Below are positions 10,501 through 23,076 of a stretch of 64,000 nt of DNA, piece after piece (the first letter of the stretch is position 1; every line of letters begins with the position of its first letter). This stretch comes from Nipponacmea schrenckii (lineage: Eukaryota; Mollusca; Gastropoda; Lottiidae), in NCBI GenBank assembly GCA_030562195.1, contig JAUJPP010000012.1, positions 1,426,001-1,490,000 on the forward strand, written 5' to 3'. The position numbers were made by a program, and so were the translations under genes. The notes beneath the pieces were generated by a model, which did no database searches, was not told the DNA's origin, and saw only the letters and a list, made by a program, of their open reading frames with translations.

Positions 10501-13500
10501 TTGATTTCCAATATTAAAATATGAATCTTACTTGATTCTGTAATCTTGTTAAAACTCTTTCTATATTGTTCATTTCGTCCATTCATTAATCTTAAAGTAT
10601 TTTCTAAGGCTCGAATTTCTTTCTCAGCTTTTCTAATCTTAGCGTCCAAATCATCTCCAGTTCTCTGCAATTCTTCTTTATCTTGTGCTGCCTTAATGAC
10701 AAAATATGCCTGCGATTTCTCCTCTTCACCTTCAGGTGGTGCCATTGATATCATTAATATCTCATACCTTGAATTAACAATGACTATATATAAATATATT
10801 TTTAAAATTTTGATACACATAAATAAAATATATAAATATTTCTTAATGTCAGCATCTTATCCTCATAAAGAATCAAACCTTGAACCTCTAGTAATCTACT
10901 GACAAACTCATTCAGCCAAAAAGACTAATATGCCAAAGAGACAGGTATAAATTTCCAGCACTATCATTTTTACTACATATAATATATTCTTACCTTTTTC
11001 TCAGTTTATCTATCTTAGAAATTCTTTCATGTAGTTCAGCACTTATCTGTTGTCGTTCATCATTAGCTACTCGATACTGAGATACCAACATATCACGGTG
11101 TATGTTAATTTCTTCTCTTCGTTCACTCATAGCCTGTAGAGTTTATAACATATTTGAATCATAAATACATCACTTCAATCATTGACAAAATATAAACTTA
11201 TGATACCAAAAAGAAAATCTTATCAAAAAATAAAAACAAGGTTTTAAATATACATCAATGTTATTTTGTTCAATTGCAGATTTAATTGAAAATACAATTA
11301 GAACAAAAATATTATTCTGGGATTAACTGTGAACTCACCGTATCAAGTTGTAGTCTACGTTTCTCTAAATTATAAACTGAATCTGATTTCTCATTGAGTT
11401 GATCTCTTAATCTCTTAATTTCTAACTTCATAATATTCTCATCTACCATCATACTCTACAATCATAATAATTCATTAATAACATCAAACCATTGATCATA
11501 TTCTACAATCATAATAATTCATTAATAATATCAAACCATTGATCATACTCTACAATCATAATAATTCATTAATAATATCAAACCATTCATCATACTCTAC
11601 AATCATAATAATTCATTAATAATATCAAACCATTCACCATACTCTACAATCATAATAATTCATTAATAATATCAAACCATTGATCATACTCTACAATCAT
11701 AATAATTCATTAATAACATCAAACCATTGATCATACTCTACAATCATAATAATTCATTAATAATATCAAACCATTCATCATACTCTACAATCATAATAAT
11801 TCATTAATAATATCAAACCATTCATCATACTCTACAATCATAATAATTCATTAATAATATCAAACCATTCATCATACTCTACAATCATAATAATTCATTA
11901 ATAATATCAAACCATTGATCATACTCTACAATCATTATAATTCATTAATAATATCAAACCATTCATCATACTCTACAATCATTATAATTCATTAATAATA
12001 TCAAACCATTCACCATACTCTACAATCATTATAATTCATTAATAATATCAAACCATTCACCATACTCTACAATCATTATAATTCATTAATAATATCAAAC
12101 CATTCACCATACTCTACAATCATTATAATTCATTAATAATATCAAACCATTCATCATACTCTACAATCATTATAATTCATTAATAATATCAAACCATTCA
12201 CCATACTCTACAATCATTATAATTCATTAATAATATCAAACCATTCATCATACTCTACAATCATAATAATTCATTAATAATATCAAACCATTCATCATAC
12301 TCTACAATCATTATAATTCATTAATAATATCAAACCATTCATCATACTCTACAATCATAATAATTCATTAATAAATCAAACCATTGATCATACTCTACAA
12401 TCATTATAATTCATTAATAATATCAAACCATTCATCATACTCTTCAATCATTATAATTCATTAATAATATCAAACCATTGATCATACTCTACAATCATAA
12501 TAATTCATTAATAATATCAAACCATTCACCATACTCTACAATCATAATAAATTCATTAATAACATCAAACCATTCACTATACTCTGAGGATATCTTGAGC
12601 CCAAAAAATCCAATTGATGCAAAATGTTATTGTATGTTTATATTTTGAAGGAACTTCAAGCCCTATATCTATAGCACATGTCTAAAATGTCTGAAATATT
12701 CTCCAGTTAAAATAGAAAGTTGGTATAGAAACTTCCAAGTAAAAGTCTAACCTGTTTGGAACTGATGATCTTGCGTAACTCTCTCTCTGAACTGTCATTA
12801 TACAGATTAATTTCTTCTATTTTACTTGTTAAACCATTTTTCTCAGAACCACTCTTCTGTAAATCATGTGTTACTCTTCGCACATCATCCTGATAAAATA
12901 AGACATTATTATTAATCATTGTTATTTTGAAAAAGTAGACACCTTGGGGCAACCACAAATTGATGAGTATATATATTTATATGAAACTTTGTAGCATTTA
13001 TAAATGTTATGATCTTATATGTTCATGAAAGCCTTATTGCTTTCACCCCAAACATAGTGATATGATCAGTGATAGAGTTTTCTAACAATTAAAGACTCTA
13101 GACATGTACCTGAAGACGTTTAAGTTGATTAGTAAGTAAAGTATGGGTAGAATTTTTATTTTCTAATTCTTCAGTTAAAGCTTTAATCTTAGCCTCCAAT
13201 AATAATTTCTCTTCATTACTCTTCTCTCCTTGCATTTTATTTATTCTTCTTTCTAGTTGTTGGATAGCAAAGTCCTAAAACACAAAATTCAGCAATTTAG
13301 GGAAACCAAACATAGATAAGTTTCAAGGAAAGGTGCAAAATGAGGATTCCTAATATATATATATATTGAACAATACATTGTTATGATAAGGTTATAGTTA
13401 TGAGAGAGCTCTATTAACATTCACCAGGATATAAATACAAATACATCCATAGAAACTGCAAAGTGACAAGTTGTATTTTGGCATAAGTTAATAAGAAATG

Positions 13501-16500
13501 TAGCATTACCTGATTATAAATAATCTCTTGTTGTTTTAAAGAATCAGTATCAAGTTTACTGATTTTACTAGTTAGATTACGTAGTGCAGCATAGCTTCCC
13601 TATAAAACATAAATAGCATAATAACAATAATTTAATGATGATCACAGAAAGTAAACGAAATAGTAAATGGCATCTTTACATGTATGCAGCATCAGTAATC
13701 ATATGCTGCATCAGTTAAATGTATGTTGCTTAAGTAAATTGTATGGTGCATCAGTTATTTGTATGCAGCATCAGTTTATTCTGAGCACCAGTTATTTACA
13801 AACATGTATATGGGTATATATCTCATTTATCATGTATGACTTTATGATCCCAGTTCAACAAATAGATAAAGGCAATATGTACTAGCATTTATACAAAAAT
13901 AAATAAATCAATTCATCTTATATAACATTATGCTAACCTGGATTTCTGCTTCAATATTCTTCTCATCTGTTTTATTATTATGTAATTCCTGCATTTTACG
14001 GAACTGCATATCACGAAGATTTTTCAATGCTTGTTCAATAATGTTTTGTTTTTCTTCTGTCTCATTTAAAAATTCATCCATTCTAGCTGCTCGTTCTTCA
14101 GCAGTTAATGTAGATTCTGTAGCTACCTTTAACTTCTCTACCAGCTCTTCACGTAAATCCTTGGCATTTTGTAACCTGCAAATTTCATAAAAATTCTACA
14201 AAGAATTCACAGTGACTATACAAATCAATATAAGCTACGTGGATTCTGAAAAGCAGATATAGATTTGAAAAAGTAACAATCAACACCAGATATTGCTAAT
14301 ACTATTTTGCACCATAAATGCATAAGGCAAAAAGAAAAGATCCTATAAGAAAAACAAACACTTAGGCCTACAATATTCTTTACCCCTAAAACCAATAGTA
14401 AAGGGCCTGAAAAGTTAATGATTTAAAAACACTACTTTTTATCAATGTGCAAAAAACCTTACTAAAAGATGAAATCATCTTTTAATACTTACGCATGTGT
14501 TTTCTCAGTGATATCTTTTTTCATTTGAGAGACAGTAGATCTGGTAGTTTCAAGATCAGTAGCTGTTCTATCAACAGTTCTCTTTAGAGTATCCAACTAC
14601 AAAATATATCCAAAGTCAATATTAATTGATGTTACATTTGATGTTTTTCCGTGGGTTGACTCCACTTGCTATTCATAATCCAACAAAATTGTTATATATT
14701 TCATGTTCTTAGTCATATTATGATATACAAACAAATGCTCTGATCAAAATAAGTAATTTGATGAAATCCAGTGCAATTTCTTTGTAATTCCTACCTTGTT
14801 ATGATAACTATTGATGCTATGATGGAAACTTCAACTTAATCATGATATAAATAAGAATTTAACAGATCATGCTTGACAAGTACATTAAATACCATTTGAC
14901 AGTATCATAACATACCTAGTACCTGAAAATCTCTGATTTTACAATCATCTGAAAGTTATTTATACAAACCTCATCTTGAAATTGAACTCTTTGTGTCTCT
15001 GCATCTTGAAGTTCTAATCTAACTCTAGCAGAAGTTCTCTCAGCTACAGAGATCTTCTTCTCTTGTTCAGTATTATTATCTATTTGATTCTCCAAAAACT
15101 GCTGTTTATCTTTAATCATATCTTCTCTTTTACGTACTTCAATCTTTACTCTTGCTAATTGCTAAAAAAGAATATATCAGAATGTTGAAAACATTTAATT
15201 TCAGCATTTATATTGAGTAGTGGAGAGATCACACTGAAGTTCTGGTTATCAGTAATCATATTGATAAGTAGTGAACAATTGGCTGACAATGTTTTCAATT
15301 ACAGTGTCCCAAGAACTCACTTGATTTCAACTAATAAATATATCATTGATATGTGGAAATGACTTGTTAAGATAATATTTGATGCAACTTTTTCAGGCAG
15401 TAGAAAAAACTTATCTGCTCTTATCCTATTTATAATTGTTCAGAATATAACATAATTATCTCACAATAGAGTCCACTTACTGCAGCTAGTAAATCCATAT
15501 CTTTATCCCGTTTCTGCATCTGTTCTATAGTATGTTCCCACTGACTGATCAAATCTTGACGTTCAATATGGGCTTTACGGAAATCTTCTGCTGTTTTATC
15601 TAACTCAATCTGACAAATATACATTATAAATTCAATTACATACTGGCCTACTTCATTCTGGTTTGATAAGTTATCAGGCAACAAACATACTGCATCATTA
15701 GAGACAAATCTTGCACACAGAACAAGTATATTTATTATTGAATCACTATAATCCAAAACTTTTTATCTAATTAAGAAAATTTCATCATTATCTAAGATAA
15801 CTTTTAATATGTATTTTATATAAATCATAATTTATCTAATGAAAATAAAGAAAATATACCTGAGCTGTCAAGGTGTCAGTCATCTCATGATCTAATTGTC
15901 TGCGTTTATTTCTGGCATCCTCTGTTAATTTTTCCATTCTTAGAGATAATTCCTGGAATTAAATGACAAATGCAAGTATAAGACAAATCATTAATTAGCA
16001 CATCAATATCCTTATAAAATAATACAAGAAATACTAGAATCAGAACGATGTAAATATAGTTAGAACTATAAATAGGTGTCACCTTTCTATTCATGTCTTC
16101 AACAGGACTTCAGCTTTTTCAAATAGTTGTTATAATTCTTACCTTTATTTTGCTCTCATCTTGTCTAGTATATTTCTGTAAAGTCATAGAATCTTCATCT
16201 TTTCTAGCTGACTCCTCTAGCCAGGCCTCCAGTGCTTGTTGATCCCAGTTCATCTGTGATTTCATTTCTTCTAAACGTTGTGCTTGGCGAAATATATTAT
16301 TCTACAAAAAAAACATTTCATTCTATTATGGGTTACTTAAGTAGCCTTCAATTTGAAATAAGTAACTAATATTCCAGCTCATTTTCTATAGAAATGCAGT
16401 ATTAGGCAATTATTTAACAACTAATTTGATTATTAGACCAGTAATATAAAAATATATAATAATAGCTAAGCTATTCAAGGATTTTATATTATATAAATAA

Positions 16501-17499
16501 GTTAAAGTTATGTTTACAGTACTTATTTCGATATATATTGTGCCATATTTTTGGTAGATATATCTGTTACCATAAAAATATCTTACAAGTGGGGATTCTG
16601 TGAATCATTAGGTTGAGAGTTAGTAGGATAATGGCCATAGAATTGTCAAGGAGGCTGACAGTCAATTCTTGTCCTATAAATTGACAAGCAGTGCCCCACC
16701 CCCTCAGGCACCCAATAAAAGCCAATGTACATGTATCTTACCTCATATACATTTTTCTTTTCTTTCAAATCTTCATATTCTTTATTAACTCTGTTGATTT
16801 CTTGTTTCAATCGGCCAGCTTCTCGTTGAGCTATGACTAATAAATGTTCTTCAGTTTCAATCTCTTTCTTTCTGGCATTAACCAGTCCCTGTATACATAG
16901 ATTATAACATGTTATATATAATGATCAATGAAATGAAATCAAAGGAAATGGAAGGAGTTTAAAGTAAAGTGCTCCTTATCATTGTTTTAGGCTAAAGACA
17001 TTGTTATTATAACTAACCTGTGTATGTTGAAGTTCTTGTCTGACATTGCGTAAATGTTCAGACATAGCATGAACTCTATCTTCAGTCTCTGATAATTCAT
17101 TTTGATTCACTACAACTTGTCTTTGTTTAGTTTGTACCTGAAACACAAAATGTATGGAATGGACTTATTTATATGATTGAATCAGTGAAACACTAGCTGC
17201 TTACTACATTTTTCTCTGTCTAATTTGCCTTATTGTTGCATCAAGAACAGGTGTTTTATCTTGAGATATACAACTTATAAATAAGGTACCAGTACAGTTA
17301 AAATTGAGCTGTTATCAATGCAAATCCCTTTTCAGGAATTCCGAATAGGCTAGGAGTATGGGAATTGGGCAATGAAAAGAGAAATAAAATTACTCACGTC
17401 TTCTTCGAGTATCTTGTTTTCTGTATTTGCAACTGGCATACTCAACCCTTCATCCCATTCTAGGTCAGTGAGAATGCTATTTGTCCCACGTAAACTCAT
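7507..17499 (-). CDS. CCDC39: CCDC39, coiled-coil 96-nm axonemal ruler protein, complete (22 coding exons, 943 aa)
   Basis: CCDC39 forms a heterodimer with CCDC40 along doublet microtubules of motile cilia and sets the 96-nm repeat that docks inner dynein arms and the nexin-dynein regulatory complex; loss causes ciliary dyskinesia in vertebrates. Exons: 17398-17499, 17018-17137, 16742-16888, 16143-16301, 15860-15952, 15481-15609, 14970-15161, 14493-14596, 13938-14175, 13510-13599, 13110-13274, 12752-12889, 11339-11455, 10994-11133, 10532-10767, 9518-9624, 9309-9380, 8881-8949, 8727-8789, 8384-8500, 8026-8179, 7507-7586. They sum to 944 codons in frame, very close to the human length. The protein is almost entirely coiled coil. 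Diagnostic stretches are [19 protein letters not shown] at the N-terminus, [36 protein letters not shown] and [14 protein letters not shown]. The C-terminal tail is rich in serine and proline, as in orthologues. Confidence 0.97.
11446..12583 (-). repeat. 47-bp minisatellite in CCDC39 intron 12, about 24 copies, carrying the 3' splice site
   Basis: The tandem unit is 47 bp on the plus strand: ctacaatcataataattc, then attaataatatcaaacc, then a variable attgatcata or attcatcata. On the transcribed strand each unit reads attattatgattgtag followed by agtatgatg. That matches the last part of the intron and the first bases of exon 13, whose acceptor is at 11456-11457. Variation among copies is limited to a few positions (for example cataat versus cattat, gatcat, catcat or caccat). 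Confidence 0.95.
13675..13790 (+). repeat. Short degenerate tandem repeat in a CCDC39 intron
   Basis: Several imperfect copies of a motif like gtatgcagcatcagttatt occur between the exons at 13510-13599 and 13938-14175. It is probably a small decayed minisatellite. Confidence 0.5.
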
Positions 17500-18471
17500 T
17501 TCGATAGATTTTCTTCGACGTACAAATTCAATAAAAGTTCCACTATGAAGTTAAAATTATGTTTTGACCGCCACCTTGTTTACATTATTGCTTAGGTTAC
17601 AGTATCCCGGATGTTTGACCTTCAAGGAAACATAACTTACATCGGTATTCAAGACATATCGACCTCTCGTCAAATCGACCACGTGTACATTATTGAGACG
17701 ATTCAGATGTCAACTGGAAGAAAATTAGAGTAAAATATATTTTACATTGCAAAAATTCTAACGAAATCACTATCACGTATAAACTACAGATCGCTCAGAA
17801 TAAACCTTTCCTCTTAGCTAGGGGAATTTACGTAGACCCCACAAGTAAATTTCAAGGAAAGGATTCGTGGATATTTTTGATTATACCTTTACTTTATACA
17901 AACTTGAAAATATGTCGACTGGATTCCTTTTATTTACTTTTATTTTTTTTATTGTTCACTGCTTTAAAAAAAAATAGAGGCTCGATTATTATTAAGATCC
18001 ATTTTAATATTACTCATTGGTCATATATGTAAGTCCTATATGAAGAAAATATGACACAGTCTAGTCTAACAAATTTTAATTTTATGTAATAACATTACAG
18101 ACTTTGGAAGACTTTGAATTCGATTTTCGTTCAATTTGTGGTGGACTGGGGATAAGCTAATTACACGTAACTGAGAAAATAAGAAGAAAAACAGAACATG
18201 TCTTATAAGACAATTATAAGGTTATTTAAAATACCATATGATTGTTTCTACTTACTTATTATTTCAAATATATATCCCCTCCCACAATTTTATCTATGGA
18301 AAAGTTTAATCTTATTGTAATAAAAATTAAATGATTTTTTTTTGTCGTACTTTTGTCCCCCGATTGTGTTTATGAAGTGAAATGTGTCAGAACAGCGGAA
18401 GAATATTTCAAAGATTTCAATTTTGTGATTATGGTAAGCTTTGTCTTCAGGTATATAAGTATGAAATATTG
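17500..18471. other. Spacer upstream of CCDC39
   Basis: This presumably includes the CCDC39 promoter and 5' UTR. An imperfect palindrome tgtttgaccttcaaggaaaca lies near 17612-17632, but it does not fit the RFX X-box consensus well enough to call. No gene is seen. Confidence 0.4.
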
Positions 18472-18520
18472 CATGTTCCTAAAGCAACGTTTTATATCCA
18501 AACGTTGCTTTAGGAACATG
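18472..18520. repeat. Perfect 21-bp inverted repeat (hairpin), family also at 33310-33369
   Basis: catgttcctaaagcaacgttt and its exact reverse complement are separated by seven bases (tatatcc). The reverse-complement reading shares about 27 bp (to gtttggatata) with 33310-33337. This suggests a very small mobile or foldback sequence rather than a chance palindrome. Confidence 0.75.
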
Positions 18521-19065
18521 GGAATATTGACGCTAGCTATTTTATTTGAAGTATTAGAGATCAGAGCAAGCGAGTAAGTTGTCTTCTCATAAAGGAAATG
18601 ATGTTATAAAAGAGAAAAGAAGAAATCAATTGAGATATTGGGTCTAAGAAGGATGTTCCCAGGAGTTTTGAACTTGTAAAAGTGTGATTACACGGGTTAA
18701 TTCTTGTAGAAGTGAACGATACGAGTAGGTTAGAGAAGTTATTGTCCCCATTGGCGTGATAAATAAAAACTATTCTTAGTAATCAATTTCACTACTGATC
18801 ATTACACTGACAACTAGATCATTGTGAAAATAATCTCAAATTCATTATCTGAAAATATATACCTGAACTTGCACCTGCTTTCTCGTGCAAATCACAAGAA
18901 TATCTAGTATAGTCTAGTCTAATTTAATCTATTTTTTTTTTACTATTTAATAAGACCAGTGTGAAAAGCAACCAATTTGTTAATAATATCTTATTTTATT
19001 ACAGTAATTGTAAGGAAGGGGGTGCTGGAAAAACCCCAATCAGTTTGTTTATGTTTAAGTAAAAA
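18521..19065. other. Spacer
   Basis: AT-rich sequence. I see no gene or structured element in it. Confidence 0.4.
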
Positions 19066-20730
19066 AACTAGTTTGAGACTAGAAAGTTTCTTTTGAGACT
19101 AGATGGTTTCTATTGAGACTAGAAAGATTCTATTGAGACTAGATAGAATCTATTGAGACTAGGTTGATTATTGAGACTAGATAGATCCTATTGAGACTAG
19201 ATTCTACGGAAACAAGATTGTTTGATTTGAGACTAGATAGATTCTATTGAGACTAGATAGATTCTATTGAGACTAAGTAGATTCTATTGAGACTAGGTAG
19301 ATTATATTGAGACTAGATAGATTCTATTGAGACTAGGTAGATTCTTTTGAGACTAGATTCTATGGAAACAAGATTGTTTCTATTGAGACTAGATACATTC
19401 TATTGAGACTACATAGATTCTATTGAGACTAGTTTGTTTCTTTTGCGACTAGATGGATTCTATTGAGACTAGATTCTACGGAAACAAGATTGTTTCTTTT
19501 GAGACTAGATAGATTCTATTGAGACTAGATAGATTCTATTGAGACTAGATAGATACTATTGAGACTAGATTGGTTTTTTTTTAGACTAGATAGATTCTAT
19601 TGAGACTAGATAGATTCTACGGAAACAAGATCGTTTCTTTTGAGACTAGATAGATTCTACCGAGACAAGATTGTTTCTTTTGAGACCAGATAGATTCCAC
19701 CCTACTAGATATTGCCTATTGAGAGTAGAAAGATTCTATTGAGACTAGGTAGATTTTATTGAGACTAGATAGAGTATATTGAGACTAGATAGATATCTTT
19801 TGAGACTAGATAGATACTATTGAGACTAGATTATTTATTTTGAGACTAGATAGATTCCACCCTACTGGATATTGTCTATTGAGACTAGATATATTCTATT
19901 GAGACTAGGTAGATTCTATGGAGACTAGATAGATCTGATGGAGATTCCACCCAGAGGTGTTAAATACCATAGAGATAGAGACTAGTTAATCGTCTCTGAG
20001 GCTAGTTAGATTCTATTTTGACTAGACGGGTCCGACTAAAACTAGATGTATTCTACTGAGACTAGATAGATTCCACTGAGAATTGTAAAACTAAATAGAG
20101 ATTGAGACTAGTTAGATTCATCTGACATGCCTCGCGGTTGGGTAGGTTCTATTGAGACAAGATTCCATTGAGATTAGATAGATTCTACCGGGAATAGTTA
20201 GATTCTGAGATAGATTCTATTGTCTATTGAGACAAGATAGAATTAATTGAGACTAAATAGATTTTATTGAGAGAAGATAAAATAAATTGAGACAAAATAG
20301 GTACCGTATACTGAGCCTAGATGGATTCAACAGGGACTTTACATAATATAGATGCTATTGAGTCCGTAAAGATGCTATTGAGACTATATAGAAGTTATTG
20401 AGTCCTTATAGATGCTATAAAGGTTATATATATGCTATTGAGATTATATATATGCTACTGGGACTAAACAGATGCTATTGAGTCTATATAGATGCTATTG
20501 AGACCTTATAGATGCTATTTAGTCCATATAGATGCTTTTGAGACTATATTAATGTTACTGAGTTCGTTTATATGCTATTGAGACTATATTAATGCTATTA
20601 AGTTCGTATAGATTCTATTGAGTCCATATAGGTGCTATTGGGACTATTTAGATACTATTGGGACTATAAAGATGCTATTGAGACTATAAAGATGCTATTA
20701 AAGCTATATAGATGCTATTAAGACAATGAC
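19066..20730 (+). repeat. 20-bp minisatellite, about 80 imperfect copies
   Basis: The unit is approximately attctattgagactagatag. Divergence is high and graded. The left part (to about 20.0 kb) keeps gagactagatagattct. The right part (about 20.33-20.73 kb) shifts to a derived form, atgctattgagactatatag, with tgagtcc variants. Blocks containing tacggaaacaagattg recur near 19205, 19369, 19485 and 19620, hinting at higher-order units. No ORF. Confidence 0.9.
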
Positions 20731-23076
20731 CTCGTTCGGAGACTGAGCCTTTCCTCTTTAAAATATTACAATAAAAACTTTCTCCCTTTAAAATAGCCAT
20801 AAACTAAGGCAATCAAACGATGTAAATATTATTGCACCCTTTCATCCTATCTAAAAATTTCAATTAATAATGTTGTAATATCATTTGACTAAAAGTCGAC
20901 ATATTTTTCCAGTCTAATCTTATCTGTGTACCATTTAAAAGCCGCATTTAGTGAAGGCAATCAATTTCAGATGATCAGTTGGACAATAAGTTGTTGGGGA
21001 TAATTAAATTTCTATTCCATAAGATTAATGTAAAAGCAATCAATATGTTATTAATATTTTATTTTCTCTATATTATAGTAATTGTAAGATATTGATTAAA
21101 GTTAAAATTAATAACACTTCCCTTCAATTTCCTCTACTCGACTTGAAGCCTTAACACTTCCTATATAATCTTATAGCTTCAATGATGTAAGGTACACGAA
21201 ACAAAGCAATTTATAACTTATGATAGAACAAAGAGATATTCCCTATCTTGAATGCATCTTGCTGCAATGCGAGGTTAAAAGAGTCATATATATAGACCAG
21301 TAATAGTTTGGGTTCAATACTGACTCTTAATTAGACTAGAATGACTAAAAACCTATTCTGTTGGACCCCAGTGTGTTTTACTGTATTATATTTTTCACTC
21401 GGGTCTGCCATATCAAGTTGGTCATTCAGACAATTAAAGGTCCTGTTTTACATGTGTTAGTACCTTGAAAGCAGTGCTTAGCTTGTATGATCAACAGTGG
21501 TTTGGTATCATGTACAAAGTGAATAAGAAGCTTAAAGAGACCAAACCAGAATCAATAAGCTTATCATTTGTCTCTATTCTGTTTGATTGACATGTAGTGG
21601 TAAAGATCAAGGTTTAAAAGACGGACAATGTTGGCAAGTTGACAAGCAGTAAAATGATCAAGTTGAGATATTGTCTTGAAGTTGGAATTGAAGACTGATG
21701 AGGAGATCTAGTGTGCTGACGGTAATGTCGCAAAAGTCGGAAGGGAAGTTTGATCTTAACCAACTCCAGCCTTGTAATTTAATCTTCTCCACTAGTTTTC
21801 TCTATAAACAGACACTAATTGTTATTGAACAAAGCCAAAGTTACTTGTAAATAATGAAGAACGTGGCTGCTGTGTATTGTTTGTCCATGGAAAAATTACA
21901 CTAAACTTGCCAATATACATATAACAGAATATGAAAAGATAAAAATAAAATTTAATGAAATAGATATTCTATGATTTTAAAGTATAATCAATTGAAAATT
22001 ATAATCTTACAATTTAGTCCAGAGAGCCCTACTTCATATAGCCACAGTGAGTATACTGTCCATCTCTAGTACAAGATTATACCTTAAGAAGCATTTATGT
22101 TGTATGTAGAAAAGGTATCTGTATGTACGACCAAACCCTAAACCAAACGATTGCAAAAGGAGATTTATTGGATAGATCAATTGCAAACAGTTTTGTCGGC
22201 AGACTAAATATTCAACATGATAATCAAATAACACCATCATTGTCATCTAGACTATAGCTAATAAAGACTCTAAAATTGCCAAACGCAATTTCATATCTAT
22301 ACCAATCGTTTTGGTCACTGCTTACAAATATAGAAAAATCAGAGAAATATTCGTGTTCATTAACCCTGAATCGCTTTGCATTTGAATAATTTATTACACC
22401 ATAAGTTAGTAATTTCTTTTCAAATACATGTATTCTATTGTTGAAATCCATAGTCTCTACTTTCTACTGTAGGAGAATAACTCTTATAAAGCCTAATATA
22501 CCAAAATAAAGTTTTGATACAATTGAGTTTGAGGATAATGCTTTTTACCAACGTCTAAACTTGTGACAATTGTCTAGTTATTTGGAAATTTAAGGCCTTT
22601 GTCCTTTGTACATATACTTTAACGTGTATTTCTCTTAATATCATTTTCTACGTGTTACATTTTCTTTAGATTTTTATTTGAATCAATTCTACAACATTAC
22701 GACAAACATTAACTTAAGCAAGGGATTTAGCAATATCGATAAAAAAAAAATGTTGAGGAAGGATGGGCATATTATATTAAACAATGGTATATACATTGAG
22801 ACTATAGAAATGATTTGATAAGAGTAAATATATTAAACAGATCTAATTGAAAGTCATGTACTAAATGCATGCATTTTTGGCAATTGAAAATCTTGCCATT
22901 AAAACTCTGAAGAAGAAAAAGATAGACAGGCAAATACAATCTAAAGATAGGCCTACACATTATCACAATAAGATGGTATTTTGCAGGAATAAAGTATAGC
23001 CGAAATCAATATGAAGTTAATTCGAGATGATTATTATAATTGATGTATCATAAGAATATTTTCTCTCACTCAAGCG
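20731..23076. other. Spacer and presumed 3' UTR of the kinase gene
   Basis: No gene is recognised. Two short overlapping minus-strand ORFs (22034-22246 and 22224-22451) have no family resemblance. A minus-strand AATAAA at 22673-22678, about 400 bp past the kinase stop, is a candidate poly(A) signal. Confidence 0.4.

Noticed and set aside
11446..12583. CRISPR-like array
   Set aside because: Units are contiguous with no unique spacers, and the sequence is an intron of an animal gene. The same applies to the arrays at 19.1, 50.5 and 58.7 kb.
17500..17720. RFX X-box in the CCDC39 promoter
   Set aside because: Expected for a ciliary gene, but the best candidate (near 17612-17632) does not satisfy the half-site spacing by eye.
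18353..18577. 74-codon plus-strand ORF
   Set aside because: It spans the perfect hairpin and starts in noncoding sequence; no protein family resemblance.
22034..22451. Two overlapping minus-strand ORFs of about 70 codons
   Set aside because: Different frames, no recognisable domains; most likely noncoding sequence past the kinase gene.
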